64,000 nucleotides of DNA, taken from contig CAMCRP010000002.1 of NCBI GenBank assembly GCA_945877315.1, positions 1 to 64,000 of the forward strand, given 5' to 3'. The notes under the pieces were generated by a model. It had not been told where the DNA came from, searched no databases, and saw only the letters and a program-made list of their open reading frames with translations. The position numbers and the translations under genes are program-made. Shown one piece after another: positions 7,470 to 15,589 of this stretch; position 1 is the stretch's first letter, and every line of letters begins with the position of its first letter. The stretch is from an uncultured Ruminococcus sp. (GTDB taxonomy: Bacteria > Bacillota > Clostridia > Oscillospirales > Ruminococcaceae).

Positions 7470-7694
7470 ATGGCTGTTAATGGTGAGATTAGATATTACG
7501 AACTCAAAGAGCTTGTAACTTTGAAAAGAGCGTTTCTCTCCATCGGCAGCAACCTCAATCAAATTGCAAAGGTGGCAAATGAGTCAGGTTCTGTTACACA
7601 GAAAGACATCAAGGATATGCAGGAGGAATTCAAATATTTCCGGGCAGCTATGCAGAATTATTTGTTTGATATTTCGCCGACGTTTATTTCGTAA
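7470..7694 (+). pseudogene. MobC-like relaxosome protein, C-terminal remnant
   Basis: 74 residues containing LKRAFLSIGSNLNQIAKVAN, the hallmark C-terminal segment of MobC-family relaxosome accessory proteins, then an EEFKYFRAAMQNYLFDI tail. Complete MobC proteins have an N-terminal ribbon-helix-helix that is missing here; the frame stays open upstream to about 7431 with no good ribosome binding site. It is probably a 5'-truncated leftover of the same element that supplied the Mob/Pre fragment at 91-480. A second, shorter remnant of the same gene lies at 45150-45263. Confidence 0.65.
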
Positions 7695-7715
7695 TGTAAA
7701 AATCAAAATATAAAA

Positions 7716-7755
7716 AAATCACACAGTACCCGTGATGATGGATACTGTGTGATTT
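7716..7755. terminator. Bidirectional terminator
   Basis: A perfect 13-bp stem, AAATCACACAGTA paired with TACTGTGTGATTT, lies between the convergent MobC remnant (+) and the diguanylate cyclase gene (-), with A/T-rich tracts on both sides. Confidence 0.75.
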
Positions 7756-7778
7756 GATGTTTAGTAAATTGATAACTG

Positions 7779-10058
7779 TCAGGTCATGCTCCGAATTTTT
7801 CTTCTTTTGCGTTCCATTTTATCGTCATAGAGCTTTCCGTCAGCCTTGTCAACAGCCTCTGTAAAATCATATAGATTTTCGCAGCTGCACTCACAGAAAC
7901 CCATTGACATATCTATGGGATAGGGCTTATTGGCGGTTCGGTTTAATTCGGATATGTAATCCTGTTTTTTGCAAATGATGCTGTCAATGCCCTCGCAATC
8001 TTCCCTGAGAATAAATGCAGCATATTCATCTCCGCCCATTCGTCCCACAATGCCCTTTTCACCAAATACATTTTTCAGACAAAGTGCAAGATTTTTTATG
8101 GCAAAATCACCTTCCGAATGGCCGTAACCGTCATTGACAAGCTTGAGATTATCCATATCCGCATAGCAAACGATAATATCCTTTCCCTTGTTATTTTCGA
8201 TGAAGGATTCTGCCGCCTTGTAAAATCCCCGTCTGTTGTAAATGCCCGTCAGTTCATCAATTTCCGAAAGATTTTCAAGAGCAGTATTTTTAATGTGAAG
8301 CTTTTCATTTATTCTGTCCTGCTCGGAAATAAGCCGTATCAGCTTCACCGCCGCACTTACCTGATATACCACAAGCTCAAGATCGGCAAAGAATTTGTCG
8401 CTGTCCGGCTCGCAAAGCAGCAGACCGTATTGATACTCTCGTGAATAAAGGTCGGCAATTATAAAGGTATGGCGTTCGTCCTCGGAAATGTATTTGTTCC
8501 GATACATATATTCTGCCGAAACGCTGCGCTCCTCTGAGGGCAGCATATAAAAATCCTTATCCTTCTGATAGGACATAAAGCACCATTTTTCATCTGAGGG
8601 AAATTTGCCCTTGTTGCGGTATTCCACAGGCTCTTCAAACAGGAAAAGATAGCTTGATTTTATATCAAGACAGAAAAACTTGTTCATCATCTGAGCATAG
8701 CTCATTGCCATATTTTCATCAAACATCAGCGTATCTCGTGTAAACAGATTTGACAGATGAGTGTGGTCGTGATTTTCATTGCCAAGCTTATTGAAATCAC
8801 TTATCATTCCGTTTGCCAGCTTTATAACGGTGTATTTGAAAATGGTGTTGACAATATCGGCATTTTCGGCGGGTGCGTTATTAATAAGCCACTTGTGACA
8901 GCCGTCAACAGTTTCAATTATTCTGGGGACAAGATCCATTTCGTATTCATCTTGTGCGAGAAATTTTTCTAAGCAGTCGGAAAAATAATTAAAGTCAGCT
9001 GATGATGCCCTATTATTTATCACTCTTTCCCGAAGCTCCGTTATCATTTTCAAGCAAAAGGCTTTGAGAACTTTATCTTTCTCGGCGGGAACATTGCTTT
9101 GATAAATATAGTTTATCATTTTTTCAGAAATAGCAGTATTATCTCCGCTAAATACGTTTTCAATTCTGCTCAGGAAAAGACTTTCCGCCGAACATGACGC
9201 ACGAGGAATAAACTCCGTTTTGCAGTAATTATCCGTGTCATCATTGCCCCGAAGCTTGTTTATTACCTTTTCCACAGCCCGATAACCCATTGCATATGCG
9301 TCCGCCCTTACTGAAGCCAGCGGAGGGTCAAGCTTTGCGGCAAAGGGGCTGTCATCAAAGCCCACAAGCATAATATCTCTGCCGATAATTTTGCCCCTTC
9401 TGCGTAGAATATCGTAAAACACGGCAGCAATGTCATCATTTACGCACAATATAGCATCGCATTCGGGGTTGTTGTCAAGCAGCATTTCCGCTTCCCGGGT
9501 ACAGAATTTTGATATATCGCTTTCTATGACCATATTGTCATGAAATTCAATGTCGTTTGCAGCAAGGGCGGCTTTATATGCTTCAAAGCGTTCTCTGCAT
9601 TCAAGATTGACAAGCTTTCCTATCATCATGCAAATATGCTTTCTGTTCTGCTTTTTTACGAGGTAATCAACTGCCTGTGTGATTCCGACTGAATTATCGT
9701 AAATCAGATAATCATACCCGTCTATCTTTGATGCAACATTGAGCAGGGGAGTGCCGCTGAGATAGTCAAGCACCTCTTTTTTTCGCACATCATCGCTTAT
9801 GTATGCAATTGTTCCCGTGCAGACTATCAGATAATCAAGTTTTGCCTTGGCAGCATAGTCCATAAGAATATTGTATTGATATTCAAATTTCATATCAAGA
9901 GAAGTGTTGTCGTAATCAACATCGAGATATTTCATGGGAAAGATAAACAGATTTGCATCAAGAGCTTCTGCTGCTGCAATAGCTCCTTTGGAAACTCTGT
10001 TGCTGAAGGAATCTATTATGTTTGCTACTAAAATGCCGATATTATAGCGTTTTATCAT
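7779..10058 (-). CDS. Diguanylate cyclase with LacI-type periplasmic-binding-fold sensor domain
   Basis: 759 residues, ATG 10058 behind GAAAGGTGAT. Residues 1-290 form a LacI/RbsB-like ligand-binding fold (opening YNIGILVANIIDSFSNRV, later IMLVGFDDSPFAAKLDPPLASV) with no DNA-binding headpiece and no signal peptide, so it should sense a cytoplasmic sugar or metabolite. A helical and GAF-like middle follows. The C-terminal GGDEF domain has LTGIYNRRGF, DMDNLKLVNDGYGH and the active-site loop GGDEY at about 675-679. No RxxD inhibitory site is seen at the usual place. It should make cyclic di-GMP in response to the ligand. Monocistronic, with two MITE-like repeats directly upstream. Confidence 0.8.
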   Translation of the reverse strand: MIKRYNIGILVANIIDSFSNRVSKGAIAAAEALDANLFIFPMKYLDVDYDNTSLDMKFEYQYNILMDYAAKAKLDYLIVCTGTIAYISDDVRKKEVLDYLSGTPLLNVASKIDGYDYLIYDNSVGITQAVDYLVKKQNRKHICMMIGKLVNLECRERFEAYKAALAANDIEFHDNMVIESDISKFCTREAEMLLDNNPECDAILCVNDDIAAVFYDILRRRGKIIGRDIMLVGFDDSPFAAKLDPPLASVRADAYAMGYRAVEKVINKLRGNDDTDNYCKTEFIPRASCSAESLFLSRIENVFSGDNTAISEKMINYIYQSNVPAEKDKVLKAFCLKMITELRERVINNRASSADFNYFSDCLEKFLAQDEYEMDLVPRIIETVDGCHKWLINNAPAENADIVNTIFKYTVIKLANGMISDFNKLGNENHDHTHLSNLFTRDTLMFDENMAMSYAQMMNKFFCLDIKSSYLFLFEEPVEYRNKGKFPSDEKWCFMSYQKDKDFYMLPSEERSVSAEYMYRNKYISEDERHTFIIADLYSREYQYGLLLCEPDSDKFFADLELVVYQVSAAVKLIRLISEQDRINEKLHIKNTALENLSEIDELTGIYNRRGFYKAAESFIENNKGKDIIVCYADMDNLKLVNDGYGHSEGDFAIKNLALCLKNVFGEKGIVGRMGGDEYAAFILREDCEGIDSIICKKQDYISELNRTANKPYPIDMSMGFCECSCENLYDFTEAVDKADGKLYDDKMERKRRKIRSMT

Positions 10059-10095
10059 ACTATCACCTTTCGGAGGTTATTATTCCGCATATATC

Positions 10096-10210
10096 TAAGA
10101 AAATACTGATTAATGGGTGTTCCCCCGCCGAAGGCGGGGGAACACCCACCCTGATACGTCACTTAGGCAACAAGAAAAATTGAATTGTTGATTTAATCAG
10201 TAATTTCCTA
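10096..10210. repeat. MITE-like repeat, family C, copy 1
   Basis: About 115 bp flanked by TA, with imperfect terminal inverted repeats (TAAGAAAATACTGATTAA against TAGGAAATTACTGATTAA). It encloses a perfect GC hairpin (GGGTGTTCCCCCGCC / GGCGGGGGAACACCC). A related copy is at 59618-59727, sharing the hairpin, the ATACxTCACTxAGGxAACA segment and both ends. It abuts a family B element. The hairpin could end or stabilise transcripts. Confidence 0.75.
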
Positions 10211-10333
10211 ATACTAAACACCCATTAATCACGGGAATCTCTCGGCGTAAAAACCCATAAACGAAACGGTTTTTAACAGTTTTAAGCTTCTTTACGCCGA
10301 TTTCTTCTCCGTGATTTAAATGGTGTTTAATAT
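10211..10333. repeat. MITE-like repeat, family B, copy 1
   Basis: About 123 bp with ends ATACTAAACACCCATTAATC and GTGATTTAAATGGTGTTTAATAT and inner segments GAATCTCTCGGCGTAAAAA and TTTACGCCGATTTCTTCTC that can pair. Near-identical copies are at 35315, 40077 and 57808. It contains no gene; an open frame that crosses it (10197-10433) is an artefact of the repeat. Confidence 0.85.
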
Positions 10334-10432
10334 AAAGTATTATCCCAATAAGAAGTATCGCACGTTTAATCATATTTTGATTATAACATATTTCCGAAAT
10401 AATTTCAACTGTTTTTAGCAGGGAATATGCCA

Positions 10433-11443
10433 TTATTTATAGTTAAGCGAGGCAACGGAATCCTTAAATACTATCCTGCCCTTAACCTGTATCATTCCGA
10501 TATGCTCGGAGGGGGTTTTGATTTTTGAAAGAAGTGCCTCTACTGCTATGGCGGACATTTTTTCGGTGTTTATCTCAAATGTGGTTATGTTCGGGACGGT
10601 TATGCTGCTGTAAACGGAATTGTCAAAGCCCGTTACTGATATATCATCGGGGACACGATATCCCTTTTCCGCAAGCAGGGTAATGAGTCTGCCGGCGATC
10701 TCGTCGCAGTTGCAGACAAAGGCGGTGGGCATTACCACAGGCAGTTCAAGAGGGATAAATTCACCTGTTTCGGCATCTCTGTCGCTTATGATATAATAAT
10801 CCGAAAGACGGATATTATGCTCGATAAGGGACTTTGCATAGCCCAAATATCTGTCCTGGATACTGCTGGTTGCGTGGATATTTCCCACAAAGGCAATATC
10901 ATGGTGCCCGTTATTAATAAGATAATTAGTAAGTTCATAGGACGCATAGAAGCTGTCACCGACTACACAGCTTTCCGAGGTGAGCTGATTGTAGAAATCC
11001 AGAAAAACTACGGGTATCTTAGTGCCGAGAACAGCATTTATATATTTGTCCGATATCTGACCGAGAATAATTATCCCATCAACACGCTGATGAAAGAATA
11101 TATCGGGCAGCAGAGCCTTTTCCTCATTGCCCGAGGTAAGGGTATGGAAAAAAGCATAGTGCTTTTTCTGCTGGAGTGCCGTGGATATTCCTCTCATAAA
11201 TTTAAAGTAAAACGAGTTTTCCGACATATAACGCTCAGCAACGATAATGCCGATATTACCGCTGAGCGTCTTTTTCTTTTTTGCCTCGGAGCCGTATTTA
11301 TAGCCCATGGTTTCGGCTGTTCTGAGTATTCTTTGCCTAAGCTCATCACTTACTCCGCTTTGTCCCGTGAAAGCCTTTGAAACGGATACAACACTTATCC
11401 CAAGCTTTGCGGCTATGTCACGCATGGTCACATTTTTTGCCAA
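10433..11443 (-). CDS. LacI-family transcriptional repressor
   Basis: The best start is TTG 11443, 9-10 nt after a GGGGG ribosome binding site, giving an N-terminus (M)AKNVTMRDIAAKLGIS; a longer frame to ATG 11476 is possible. The helix-turn-helix is followed by the hinge helix and a sugar-binding core (about 60-335) with the usual CDEIAGRLI and VTGFDN segments. It is divergent from the ABC sugar importer at 11959, with a LacI-like operator in the shared region, so it probably represses that importer when the sugar is absent. The gene reads away from the diguanylate cyclase region across two MITEs. Confidence 0.85.
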   Translation of the reverse strand: MAKNVTMRDIAAKLGISVVSVSKAFTGQSGVSDELRQRILRTAETMGYKYGSEAKKKKTLSGNIGIIVAERYMSENSFYFKFMRGISTALQQKKHYAFFHTLTSGNEEKALLPDIFFHQRVDGIIILGQISDKYINAVLGTKIPVVFLDFYNQLTSESCVVGDSFYASYELTNYLINNGHHDIAFVGNIHATSSIQDRYLGYAKSLIEHNIRLSDYYIISDRDAETGEFIPLELPVVMPTAFVCNCDEIAGRLITLLAEKGYRVPDDISVTGFDNSVYSSITVPNITTFEINTEKMSAIAVEALLSKIKTPSEHIGMIQVKGRIVFKDSVASLNYK

Positions 11444-11487
11444 GTCATACGCCCCCAATTTGATTGCAAGATACATTTTATAGACTT

Positions 11488-11516
11488 ATTTTAACATATA
11501 TAGCCTGACTAATCAA
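11488..11516 (-). promoter_or_regulatory. Promoter of the LacI-family gene
   Basis: On the minus strand TTGATT is followed after 17 bp by TAAAAT, about 45 bp before the TTG start. Confidence 0.6.
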
Positions 11517-11662
11517 GTGCTTTTTTTAGCTTAAATAAATTCATTTATTTAAGCTAAATTTTTAGTGTATTTTGCGATTTGTTAGCTAGTTTTCAGATTA
11601 ATTTAGTTTAAAAATCTTAATATTATGTAATTATAGTATTTCCGATATATTAATAAAAATAC

Positions 11663-11674
11663 GAAAACGTTTCC
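11663..11674. promoter_or_regulatory. Candidate LacI-family operator
   Basis: GAAAACGTTTCC is near-palindromic with a central CG, the core pattern of LacI/GalR operators. It lies about 150 bp from the LacI gene promoter and 185 bp upstream of the importer promoter. The rest of the 11477-11958 intergenic region is AT-rich, with the two promoters and no gene. Confidence 0.5.
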
Positions 11675-11857
11675 CTAAATTATAAGATATTCCAGTTTCG
11701 GAAGCGCAAATCTAATTATTATAGTTATTATGCACATAATATACTGCAAATATTTGATGAAAATCCCGAAAATATCATCAAAATTATTTTTCTTTGTGAA
11801 AACCTTACAAAGCTAACAAAAATATGCTGTCTGAAATGCCGCTATTTGCATTTTTGC

Positions 11858-11885
11858 TTGACTTTGAGCGGATTTTATCTATAAT
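11858..11885 (+). promoter_or_regulatory. Sigma-A-type promoter of the sugar ABC importer
   Basis: TTGACT, 16 bp, then a perfect TATAAT, about 75 bp upstream of the binding-protein start. Confidence 0.8.
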
Positions 11886-11958
11886 GAAATCAACGCAATA
11901 AACCACAAGCGAAACCAAAACGCAAAGCTAAATTTTGATTTAACGGAGGTAATTCACA

Positions 11959-13374
11959 ATGAACACAAAATTTAAAAGAATCGCAGCTATGTGTACAGCA
12001 ATGGTAATGACAGGTGCAGTACTCACCGCTTGCGGAAGCTCTTCCAAGGATGACGGCGCAGATACTACCACAGCTGCCGCAGGCGAAACCACCGCAGCTG
12101 CAAACGGCGATGAAACCACAGCTGCCCCCGCAGGTGACTCCGATACAGGTCTGAGCGGAACTATCAAGGTCCTTCACCACCGTACCGACAGAGATCAGGA
12201 CGGCACCATGGCAAAGCTCACCGAAGGCTTTAATGCTCTTTATCCCAATGTAAAGGTTGAGTATCAGTCCTTCACAAACTATGCTGATGATATAGCTACC
12301 ATGATGCAGTCTGATAACTACGGTGATGTTATCATGACTCCTCAGGCTCTCAAGCAGGCTGATCTTCCTAACTTTTTCGCTTCCTTCGGCACTTATGACG
12401 ACCTTTCTCAGCAGTACTACTGGCTGGAAAATTACAGCGTTGACGGTCAGGTATATGCACTTCCCACAGGCGGTACAGCATCGGGCGTTCTTTATAACAA
12501 GAGAGTATGGGCTGACGCAGGGATCACTGCTCTCCCCACAACTACGGAAGAATTTATTGCCTGCCTCAAGCAGATAAAGGAAAACACATCTGCTATTCCT
12601 TATTACACAAACTACAATGCAGGCTGGTGCATTACTCAGTGGCAGTCCCTTGTAGTAGGTGCTTCGGGCGATCCCGATTACAACACCAAGCTGCTCACTG
12701 AAAAGACAGACCTCTTCTCTAAGGGCAGCCCCTATGACGCTGTTTACGGCACACTGTTTGACATTTACGCAGACCCCTCTCTCCACGAGGAGGATCCCAT
12801 GACGACCGACTGGGAAGGCTGTAAGCCCGCATTTGCACAGGGCAAGATAGCAACAATGGTTCTCGGCTCATGGGCTATCAGCCAGTTCCAGGAGGCTGCT
12901 GTTCAGGTTGGCGCAGATCCTGCAGATGTTGGATATATGCCCTTCCCCAACAGCATTGACGGAAAGATCTACTCCGTTTCCTCCAACGACTATATGATGA
13001 GCGTAAACAAGAATTCCGCAAACCTTGATGCAGCTATGGCATATGCAAAATGGTTCTGCACAGACTCCGGTTTTGCTCAGAATGAAGGCGAGATCTCAGG
13101 TCTGAAGGGTGCTCCCATGCCTGATACACTTTCTTCCTTCGATGAGCTGGGCGTTGAGCTTTTCGTTGAAAATCCCTGTCCCGCAGAGCTTACAGGAAAG
13201 TTTGACGAGATCGCAAAGGCTTCCGAGGTTGATCCTTGGGGCGACGCTTCCACAAACTATAAGTTCAGAATGGCTGAGGCTGCATTTAAAGGCGAGGGCA
13301 GAGAAGCATATGACAAGATCGCTGCCGATGTTAATGCTGCATGGGCTGCTTCCAGAGATGAAATTCTCGGCTAA
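11959..13374 (+). CDS. ABC transporter sugar-binding lipoprotein
   Basis: 471 residues, ATG behind ACGGAGGTAATT. A lipoprotein signal with lipobox LTAC places the acylated Cys at 25, followed by a Ser/Thr/Ala-rich linker (about 26-60) and a type-1 solute-binding fold (family 1, MalE-like) with typical GDVIMTPQALKQADLPNFF and SVSSNDYMMSVNKNS segments. It captures an oligosaccharide outside the cell for the permeases at 13595 and 14526. No ATPase gene is adjacent, as is common for importers served by a shared MsmK. The substrate cannot be read from sequence. Confidence 0.85.
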   Translation: MNTKFKRIAAMCTAMVMTGAVLTACGSSSKDDGADTTTAAAGETTAAANGDETTAAPAGDSDTGLSGTIKVLHHRTDRDQDGTMAKLTEGFNALYPNVKVEYQSFTNYADDIATMMQSDNYGDVIMTPQALKQADLPNFFASFGTYDDLSQQYYWLENYSVDGQVYALPTGGTASGVLYNKRVWADAGITALPTTTEEFIACLKQIKENTSAIPYYTNYNAGWCITQWQSLVVGASGDPDYNTKLLTEKTDLFSKGSPYDAVYGTLFDIYADPSLHEEDPMTTDWEGCKPAFAQGKIATMVLGSWAISQFQEAAVQVGADPADVGYMPFPNSIDGKIYSVSSNDYMMSVNKNSANLDAAMAYAKWFCTDSGFAQNEGEISGLKGAPMPDTLSSFDELGVELFVENPCPAELTGKFDEIAKASEVDPWGDASTNYKFRMAEAAFKGEGREAYDKIAADVNAAWAASRDEILG

Positions 13375-13423
13375 TTAAAATAAAACGTTTTTCTTAATAA
13401 TTTTTTCCACCTTAACTGTGTTT

Positions 13424-13451
13424 TTCTGCGGTGTTTTCATACGCCGCAGAA
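13424..13451 (+). terminator. Intercistronic hairpin 1 after binding-protein gene
   Basis: TTCTGCGG pairs with CCGCAGAA across a 12-nt loop. No T tract follows. Such hairpins between binding-protein and permease genes usually raise the binding-protein to permease ratio by partial termination or RNA protection. Confidence 0.5.
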
Positions 13452-13508
13452 TGATACGGTCCTAATGCAAACCAACCTCCAAATCTTCCTATCACATTAC
13501 ACTAAACG

Positions 13509-13544
13509 CTGTTCGGTTCACGGAGAATTTTCCGTGACCGACAG
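13509..13544 (+). terminator. Intercistronic hairpin 2 before permease genes
   Basis: CTGTTCGGTTCACGGA can pair with TCCGTGACCGACAG around a 6-nt loop. It lies 50 bp before the permease start and could attenuate read-through. Confidence 0.5.
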
Positions 13545-13594
13545 AGCTTAGGAAGTATTAACAATGAAAATAACCCGAAAACGAGGGATCAGCT

Positions 13595-14524
13595 TTGACT
13601 AAAAAAAATATTACAGCCGAACGGCTAGCTTCAAGGAATAAGCTGTCAAAGGCATATATGGAAAAGATGATAACGGTTTGCCTTTTCCTGCTTATTCCCA
13701 CACTGCTGCTTGTAATATTCACCTACATTCCCGCTGCCGAAATGGTAAAGTTCAGCTTTGAGGAAAGAGATCAGTTCGGTCAGAATGTTAAGTTTGTGGG
13801 GCTTGAAAATTACAAGACGGTATTTACCACCCCCGAGTATTTTGCCGCTTTCAAAAACAGCATCTATTACCTTTGCGGCTCCTTTATCCAGCTGGGACTT
13901 GCTCTGTTTATTGCAACTATCCTTTGCTCAAAGATAAGATTTGCTAATTTCTTTAAGGGAGTAGCTTTCTTCCCCTATATGATAAATACCGTTGCGGTTG
14001 CACTTATCTTCCGCAGATTTTTCCAGAAGGGCGACGGCATAACCAATACCGACGGTACTCTTAACTCCATAATAACCCTTTTTGGCGGCGATCCTGTAAA
14101 ATTCCTCTCTACCGAGGGCTTAGTCAACATCTGCCTTGTGTTCGTTTCCATATGGAGATATATCGGATTTGATATTGTAATGTTTATCGGTGCGATACAG
14201 TCTATTTCTCCCGACATTTACGAAGCCGCCGATTTAGACGGTGCAAACCGTTTTCAGGTATTCAGGTATATCATAGCCCCCGGTATCAGACCTATTATTT
14301 TATTGCAGATGATACTTGCGGTGAAGGGTGCTATCAGCGTTTACGAAATTCCCTTTATTGTCACAGGCGGACGCTTCGGTTCAAGCACGTTCGTTATCCA
14401 GACTACGGAAACGGCATTTAAGTTCCAGAAGGTCGGGCTAGCCTCGGCAATGGCTGTGGTGCTGTTCCTTATAATTGTCGTTGTGACGGTAATACAAAAG
14501 CTGGTTCTCAAGGAGGATAAATAG
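13595..14524 (+). CDS. ABC sugar transporter permease (MalF-type)
   Basis: 309 residues from TTG 13595 behind a GAGGGA ribosome binding site. Six predicted membrane segments, with the conserved cytoplasmic EAA loop for ATPase contact at IYEAADLDGANRFQVFRYI. It pairs with the permease at 14526, whose start is 2 nt beyond this gene's stop. The N-terminal 30 residues are basic and cytoplasmic. Confidence 0.85.
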   Translation: MTKKNITAERLASRNKLSKAYMEKMITVCLFLLIPTLLLVIFTYIPAAEMVKFSFEERDQFGQNVKFVGLENYKTVFTTPEYFAAFKNSIYYLCGSFIQLGLALFIATILCSKIRFANFFKGVAFFPYMINTVAVALIFRRFFQKGDGITNTDGTLNSIITLFGGDPVKFLSTEGLVNICLVFVSIWRYIGFDIVMFIGAIQSISPDIYEAADLDGANRFQVFRYIIAPGIRPIILLQMILAVKGAISVYEIPFIVTGGRFGSSTFVIQTTETAFKFQKVGLASAMAVVLFLIIVVVTVIQKLVLKEDK

Positions 14525-14525
14525 A

Positions 14526-15386
14526 ATGGCTGAACAAGTTATCAAAAAGCAGCAAAAAAACTTTCTGCCCACTTTTCTTGCCTTCCTTAAATATTCCGTT
14601 CTTGTGATATCCTGCCTTGTGGTCTTTATTCCCCTTGTGGTCGTATTTTTAGGCTCATTCAAAAGCAATACTGAGTTCCTTTCCTCAAATGTTTTTGCAC
14701 TTCCCACTGAATTTGAATGGTCAAACTACAAGACCGCCTTTATTGACGGAAAGGTTCTTCTGGGACTGAAAAACACAGCGATACTTATCGTTGTATCCTG
14801 CACGGGAACAATACTCGTAGGTACAATGACAGCCTATGTTCTCCAGCGTTTCAATACCGTTATGGGAAAGGTTTTAAAGGCAGCCTTCCTTCTTGCCACA
14901 CTTTTCCCCGCAATTTCAATGCAGGTAACGGTTTACCGCATAATGAACGGCTTCCACCTTGTGGGAACAATGGCAGCTCCCATAATACTTTACATTGGTA
15001 CGGATATTGTTTCCATCTACATATTTATGCAGTTTCTGGACAACATCTCCTACTCTCTCGACGAAAGTGCAATTATTGACGGAGCAAATTATTTCACGGT
15101 TTTCTTCAAGATAATCCTTCCGCTGCTTCGTCCCGCTATTGCAACAGTTCTTATCATTAAGGTCATAGGCATTTACAACGATTTCTACACACCGCAGCTT
15201 TATATGCCCAGTGAAGAGCTTTCTGTGGTTTCCACATCGCTCTACCGCTTTATGGGTCCTTACGGAGCAAAGTGGGAGATCATCTTTGCGGGCATCGTTA
15301 TTTGTATTATTCCCGCACTTGTTATCTTCCTTGCACTCCAAAAGCAGATATATGCAGGCCTTGTAAACGGCTCTGTAAAAGAATAA
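14526..15386 (+). CDS. ABC sugar transporter permease (MalG-type)
   Basis: 286 residues; six predicted membrane spans, EAA loop at LDESAIIDGANYFTVFFKI and a C-terminal QKQIYAGLVNGSVKE tail typical of MalG-family permeases. It forms the channel with the preceding permease. The start follows GGAGGATAA, which overlaps the end of the upstream gene. Confidence 0.85.
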   Translation: MAEQVIKKQQKNFLPTFLAFLKYSVLVISCLVVFIPLVVVFLGSFKSNTEFLSSNVFALPTEFEWSNYKTAFIDGKVLLGLKNTAILIVVSCTGTILVGTMTAYVLQRFNTVMGKVLKAAFLLATLFPAISMQVTVYRIMNGFHLVGTMAAPIILYIGTDIVSIYIFMQFLDNISYSLDESAIIDGANYFTVFFKIILPLLRPAIATVLIIKVIGIYNDFYTPQLYMPSEELSVVSTSLYRFMGPYGAKWEIIFAGIVICIIPALVIFLALQKQIYAGLVNGSVKE

Positions 15387-15400
15387 ACGATATTATCAAA

Positions 15401-15444
15401 AAACAGCATCAAGGCGGTGAAATAATGAAGCCTTGGTGCTGTTT
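15401..15444 (+). terminator. Hairpin after the sugar importer operon
   Basis: AAACAGCATCAAGGC pairs with GCCTTGGTGCTGTTT (one mismatch) across a 14-nt loop. A short TTT rather than a long U tract follows, so termination may be partial and the downstream chemoreceptor may be co-transcribed. Confidence 0.5.
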
Positions 15445-15480
15445 GCAGTACAAGAATGATATCTCGAAAAGGAGGGTGTA

Positions 15481-15583
15481 ATACTAATTTCTAATCAAAG
15501 TATAGACAAAAAATCCGCACAAAACCCATATACGCAAGCTTTTGCACGGATTTTTTGTCAACTTTATGATAGGAAATTAGTAT
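15481..15583. repeat. MITE-like repeat, family A, copy 1 (between Shine-Dalgarno and start of chemoreceptor gene)
   Basis: 103 bp with ends ATACTAATTTC and GAAATTAGTAT and paired inner arms (GACAAAAAATCCG / CGGATTTTTTGTC), so almost the whole element can fold into one hairpin. The left end matches the IS630 end at 468. It lies between AAAAGGAGGGTG (15466-15478) and ATG 15590. Removing the element and one TA would put the ATG about 11 nt after the AGGAGGG. Confidence 0.85.
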
Positions 15584-15589
15584 AACGAA

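Noticed and set aside
10096-10210. Possible riboswitch or structured leader before the diguanylate cyclase gene
   Set aside because: The structure recurs at 59618 with TA flanks and terminal inverted repeats next to an unrelated gene, so a mobile repeat explains it better; c-di-GMP riboswitch motifs were not seen.
10197-10433. 78-codon minus-strand frame upstream of the diguanylate cyclase
   Set aside because: It runs through a family B MITE (and ends reading its hairpin arms); no ribosome binding site and no protein-like pattern.
11890-12786. 298-codon frame antisense to the sugar-binding lipoprotein
   Set aside because: Cys- and Ile-rich translation caused by codon bias of the sense gene; no start signal and the sense gene is certain.
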